This document shows, piece by piece, positions 7,101 to 9,816 of a DNA stretch of 9,816 bases. The position numbers were made by a program, and so were the translations under genes. Positions within the stretch are counted from its first letter, which is position 1, and each line of letters starts with the position of its first letter. Source of the stretch: CAYVDH01 sp964450355 (GTDB lineage Bacteria; Bacteroidota; Bacteroidia; NS11-12g; UBA955); NCBI GenBank assembly GCA_964450355.1, contig CAYVDH010000136.1, positions 1-9,816 of the forward strand, given 5' to 3'. The notes under the pieces were generated by a model, which saw only the letters and a program-made list of their open reading frames with translations, made no database searches and had not been told where the DNA came from.

Positions 7101-7180
7101 TTTGTAGCTCATGTGCATTGAAAATACAGCTCAAAATTATGGTTATTTGAGCTACAAACATTAAATTTGTGAGCTATAAA
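7101..7180. promoter_or_regulatory. four-site AGCT-centred operator array, 22-bp pitch, upstream of the Fic gene
   Basis: AGCT cores lie at 7106, 7128, 7150 and 7172, each exactly 22 bp from the next. Flanks tend towards TTTG on the left and CAAA or TAAA on the right (TTTGTAGCTCA, ACAGCTCAAA, TTTGAGCTACAAA, TTTGTGAGCTATAAA). Two nested perfect inverted repeats result: 7101-7111 with 7148-7158 (11 bp), and 7128-7135 with 7146-7153 (8 bp). The Fic protein itself carries an N-terminal winged helix and is the most likely binder (inference). Sites 3 and 4 flank the predicted -7 box. Confidence 0.7.
7162..7169 (+). promoter_or_regulatory. -7 box (TAAATTTG) of the Fic gene
   Basis: TAAATTTG matches TAnnTTTG exactly, sits between operator cores 3 and 4, and lies 22 nt before the GTG start. 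A proper -33 TTG at 19-21 nt is not present; TTATGG at 7137-7142 is the nearest equivalent, so activation or weak basal expression is possible. Confidence 0.5.
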
Positions 7181-7191
7181 TAAATAATACA

Positions 7192-8232
7192 GTGCTTAAT
7201 CCTACTGAACTAGAAATTTTAAACTATTTAAAATCTAACGAAACTAGCTCTTCTAAAGTGATACACGACAATATTGATATTGATGTAAGTTATGCTACGC
7301 TTAAACGCAATTTAATAAAATTACATACTGAAAAGCTAATAGACATAATAGGCAAAGGCAAAGCAACTAAATATAAAATTTCTTCTATTTATGAATTGAT
7401 AGAACCTATTGATTTAGACCTTTATTATCAAAAAGAAATTGACGAACGCAAAATAAACAGTAATTTTAATTTCCAGTTAATCTCTAATATTTTAAAAAAA
7501 AACAATGTCTTTTCTGATATTGAATTATCAAAACTTGAAGAATTACAAGAAGTTTATAACAATAATGCCAAACAATTGTCTGATTTAGCTTTTAAAAAAG
7601 AACTTGAGAGATTAGCTATAGATTTAAGTTGGAAATCTTCGCAAATTGAAGGCAACACCTATTCATTATTAGAAACCGAAAAATTGCTAAAAGATAAAGA
7701 AACTGCTTCTGGAAAAACAAAAGATGAAGCCACAATGCTTTTAAATCATAAAGAAGCCATCGATTTCATAATAGAAAATCCTCAATACTTAAATCCACTT
7801 TCGGTTTCTAAAATGGAGGACATTCATTCTTTACTTATGAAAGAATTGATTGTTGAGAAAAACATTAGAAATAGACGTGTTGGAATCTCTGGAACAAATT
7901 ACAAACCTTTAGATAATGAATTTCAAATAAAAGAGGCGCTTTTAGAACTTTGTGAATTGGTAAATAACAAAGAAAATGTATTTGAAAAAGCATTGTTAGC
8001 ATTGGTATTAATTTCATATATCCAACCTTTCGTAGATGGAAATAAAAGAACTGCTAGAATTGTAAGTAATTCAATTTTAATGCATTACAATTATTGCCCT
8101 ATTTCATTTAGGACAGTAGATTCTATTGAATACAAAAAAGCCATGCTGTTGTTTTATGAACAAAACAACATTTCAGCCATTAAAAGAATTTTTATTCAAC
8201 AGTTCACTTTTGCTGTGGACACTTATTTTTAA
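7192..8232 (+). CDS. winged-helix/Fic domain fusion protein with non-canonical Fic motif
   Basis: The 346-residue protein has an N-terminal winged helix (about 1-65; recognition helix near 33-45, wing KGKATKYKIS at 55-64) followed by a Fic domain. Canonical Fic enzymes transfer AMP or another phosphate-containing group using the motif HPFxxGNxRxxR. Here the motif reads QPFVDGNKRTAR at 278-289, so the catalytic His is Gln (codon CAA), while the other motif residues are kept. The inhibitory helix motif (S/T)xxxE(G/N) is intact (Ser149, Glu153, Gly154 in SSQIEG), as in class II Fic proteins regulated by an N-terminal helix. The start is GTG at 7192: a stop lies in frame at 7177-7179 and no ATG precedes the winged helix. 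No antitoxin gene is adjacent. Either the enzyme is altered or inactive, or this subfamily uses Gln; it may act mainly as a regulator. Confidence 0.92.
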   Translation: MLNPTELEILNYLKSNETSSSKVIHDNIDIDVSYATLKRNLIKLHTEKLIDIIGKGKATKYKISSIYELIEPIDLDLYYQKEIDERKINSNFNFQLISNILKKNNVFSDIELSKLEELQEVYNNNAKQLSDLAFKKELERLAIDLSWKSSQIEGNTYSLLETEKLLKDKETASGKTKDEATMLLNHKEAIDFIIENPQYLNPLSVSKMEDIHSLLMKELIVEKNIRNRRVGISGTNYKPLDNEFQIKEALLELCELVNNKENVFEKALLALVLISYIQPFVDGNKRTARIVSNSILMHYNYCPISFRTVDSIEYKKAMLLFYEQNNISAIKRIFIQQFTFAVDTYF

Positions 8233-8415
8233 GTGACATTAAAAGTGTTTGATTTGACTATAGTTTAAATACCATTTACTAACTGGTCTCACTTCTGCCT
8301 TTTCACTCATTTCGCTATTGTCACCATCGTTTAAAAACCCACTTTTGTATTTGTATTATTTCCTAACCCCAATAAATCGCGACCATCTTGTTAAATAAAA
8401 ATCAATGATAGAATA

Positions 8416-8435
8416 AACATTGTTATTTCAATGTT
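8416..8435. terminator. weak hairpin between the convergent Fic and ATPase genes
   Basis: AACATTG and CAATGTT form a 7-bp stem with a 6-nt loop; with one bulged base the stem extends by a few A-T pairs. It overlaps the ATPase stop codon in the convergent gap after the Fic gene. No strong T run follows on either strand. The rest of the gap (8233-8415) shows no gene or clear signal. Confidence 0.28.
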
Positions 8436-9579
8436 ATTTGATGATTTCTCCTGCCCAAAGTTTTTGAATAAAAATTTGCCAAGGCAGAATTAATACATTG
8501 TTTAACAATCGGGGTAACTTTTCATTGCAAACTAAAATTAATTGTTTCACTTCATACTCTTTTGCAAATTCATTTAACCCTTTAATGTGTCTTGCAGAAA
8601 TGTTGTCGCTTGCTTTTACCTCAACAGCAACTTCGTTATTGCCCAATACAAAATCAATTTCTATTTGTGATGTTGTTCTCCAATAGCTAATGTCATATTC
8701 TATTCCAGAATATTTGCTGTGTGTATAAATTTCATGGTAAATATAATGTTCGAATGCTTGACCAAACGATTCACTTCCTGTTTTAATTTCGCCTCTCTTT
8801 AATAAATAATTAACAATACCAATATCAAAAAAATAGAATTTAGGTGCTAAAATCACTTTTCTTTTAGGTTTTTTTTGATAAGAAGGTAAAAATCGACCAA
8901 TTAAAGTTTCTTCTAAAATTTGAAAATACTCTTTAACGGTGGGCGATGATATGCCACAATCTGAGGCAATGTTTGTATAATTAACCATTTCACCATTACT
9001 AAAAGCAGCGGCTTCTAAAAACTTAGAAAAAATCTGAAGATTTCTAATTTTAGCTTCAGCTGCAATTTCATCTTTTAAATAATTGCCAATATAAGATGCA
9101 ATCATTTTTTGAGGTTTAGCTGCTAAATAATGCCTGGGCAAAAGTCCATTATTTAATGCTTTTAACAGGTCAAATTCAGGTATTTCATGGCTTATTAAAG
9201 GGTATAATTCGTATCTCAAAGCTCGTCCACCCAATAAATTGGTGCCATTTCTTAAGATTTTTCTTGGGCTTGAGCCGCTCAAAATAAATTGAACTTGATG
9301 ATTACTCATCAACCAATGCACCTCATTCAATAAATTGGGTATTCTCTGTATTTCATCAATAACAATCAATTTGATTTCAGACGGATTTGCTAAATAAACT
9401 TCTCTAAGATGAGATGGATTTTTCAAGAATTTTTCATACACATCAGAAAGTAATAAATCAAAAACCAAAGCATGAGGATACAAAAACTTTAACAAAGTGC
9501 TTTTGCCGGTTTGCCTTGCGCCCCATAAGAACATACTTTCATTTTCCAAATCAACAAATAATTGTTTTCTCTCAAACAT
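8434..9579 (-). CDS. AAA-type ATPase with DUF4143 domain
   Basis: This 381-residue protein fits the widespread AAA_14/DUF4143 family. The N-terminal ATPase has Walker A GARQTGKS (20-27, Lys26), Walker B LIVIDE (71-76, Asp75 and Glu76) and a sensor-like SGSS at 101-104. A winged-helix segment lies around 195-225 (NIASDCGISSPTVKEYF). The C-terminal DUF4143 part resembles a PD-(D/E)xK nuclease fold, with Glu277, Asp309 in EIDF and Glu320-x-Lys322 in VEVK as possible active-site residues. The family is common as single accessory genes in bacteria and archaea, and its function is not established; defence or mobile-element roles have been suggested but are unproven. Its length is close to typical, and the frame is intact. 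It stands alone and is convergent with the Fic gene. Confidence 0.92.
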   Translation of the reverse strand: MFERKQLFVDLENESMFLWGARQTGKSTLLKFLYPHALVFDLLLSDVYEKFLKNPSHLREVYLANPSEIKLIVIDEIQRIPNLLNEVHWLMSNHQVQFILSGSSPRKILRNGTNLLGGRALRYELYPLISHEIPEFDLLKALNNGLLPRHYLAAKPQKMIASYIGNYLKDEIAAEAKIRNLQIFSKFLEAAAFSNGEMVNYTNIASDCGISSPTVKEYFQILEETLIGRFLPSYQKKPKRKVILAPKFYFFDIGIVNYLLKRGEIKTGSESFGQAFEHYIYHEIYTHSKYSGIEYDISYWRTTSQIEIDFVLGNNEVAVEVKASDNISARHIKGLNEFAKEYEVKQLILVCNEKLPRLLNNVLILPWQIFIQKLWAGEIIK

Positions 9580-9586
9580 TGAACAG

Positions 9587-9616
9587 CAAAAATAGTTTAA
9601 AACAGCTAAAAAACAA
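9587..9616 (-). promoter_or_regulatory. promoter of the AAA/DUF4143 gene
   Basis: On the minus strand, TTG (9614-9616), a 19-nt spacer and TATTTTTG (9587-9594) match the Bacteroidota consensus TTG-N19-TAnnTTTG in every defined base. It is the best promoter in the window. The -7 box ends only 7 nt before the ATG at 9579, so the transcript would start at or within a few bases of the start codon. Confidence 0.6.
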
Positions 9617-9630
9617 AATATTTATCTTAG

Positions 9631-9686
9631 ATTATCATGATAAAATAAAGTATAAGTTTAAATTATCATGATATTTTAAAGTATGA
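9631..9686. repeat. two-copy 25-bp direct repeat with a palindromic core
   Basis: Positions 9631-9655 and 9662-9686 match at 21 of 25 bases, with a 31-bp period. Each begins with TTATCATGATA, a palindrome that is perfect over 12 bp in the first copy (9632-9643) and over 10 bp in the second. Each ends with TAAAGTAT. The pair lies about 15 bp upstream of the -33 element of the ATPase gene, so an operator for that gene, or for one beyond the right edge, is plausible. The rest of 9687-9816 has short palindromes (AACAATTGTT at 9713-9722, CAATAG-T-CTATTG at 9738-9750) but no gene. Confidence 0.55.
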
Positions 9687-9816
9687 TGGCATTTTAAAAT
9701 TGCAAAAAATATAACAATTGTTGTGGTATATATTAAGCAATAGTCTATTGTCAGATAAAAGACGAATTATATCATAATAATTAACTGAATTTATACCAGC
9801 CTAATCTCAATACAAT

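Noticed and set aside
7192..8232. Fic-type toxin-antitoxin pair
   Set aside because: No small antitoxin gene sits beside the Fic gene. The inhibitory motif is within the same protein and the catalytic His is missing, so a two-gene toxin-antitoxin module is not supported.
8241..8346. AAAAGTG and CACTTTT as arms of a terminator after the Fic gene
   Set aside because: The 7-bp arms are about 90 nt apart with nothing structured between them, which is easily chance.
9414..9671. Plus-strand 85-codon frame overlapping the ATPase start and upstream region
   Set aside because: Most of it is antisense to the Walker A coding part of the ATPase, and the remainder runs through the promoter and repeat. 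It has no domain I recognise.

Overview
The window is strongly AT-rich and reads as a chromosomal segment of a Bacteroidota bacterium, most likely a Flavobacteriales relative. Four observations support this. It carries a DUF3127 OB-fold protein, a family I know mainly from Bacteroidota. Upstream regions lack convincing Shine-Dalgarno sequences. Several genes are preceded by the Bacteroidota -7 element TAnnTTTG. The lipid A-type acyltransferase implies a Gram-negative cell. Assignment below phylum is inference.

Left part, housekeeping (1-5089). A possible plus-strand gene tail enters from the left edge and ends tail-to-tail with a minus-strand operon. Read in transcription order, that operon is a DinB-fold protein, an NRDE/TANGO2-like protein and an ATP-grasp ligase, with spacings of 5 nt and a 4-nt overlap. 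A 100-nt divergent region separates it from a plus-strand operon: an SSB-like OB-fold protein with an acidic DDLPF tail, an M42 metallo-aminopeptidase with all its metal ligands, and an LpxL/HtrB-like acyltransferase. An ArsR-type regulator with its own plausible promoter follows.

Middle, regulatory (5067-5831). The ArsR gene converges with a small XRE-type regulator that has a C-terminal coiled coil. Upstream of the XRE gene are five copies of the palindrome TTTACA-NN-TGTAAA, one with a single mismatch. Every copy is exactly 22 bp from the next, and the first covers the probable -7 box of the XRE gene. This is a textbook layout for a cooperative autoregulatory operator. The rest of the 399-nt gap holds no supportable gene.

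Right part, accessory-looking (5832-9816). An orphan polysaccharide flippase with a TTG start has no glycosyltransferase neighbours. A winged-helix/Fic fusion protein with a GTG start follows; the His of its Fic motif is Gln, while its inhibitory motif is intact. Its upstream region carries four AGCT-centred sites, again exactly 22 bp apart, with a TAnnTTTG box between the last two. A minus-strand AAA ATPase/DUF4143 protein closes the gene content, with a good promoter and a 31-bp-spaced direct repeat upstream.

The most noteworthy features are the two unrelated operator arrays with the same 22-bp pitch, each in front of a gene whose product carries a DNA-binding domain, and the His-to-Gln Fic motif. 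No RNA genes, insertion sequences or CRISPR arrays were found.
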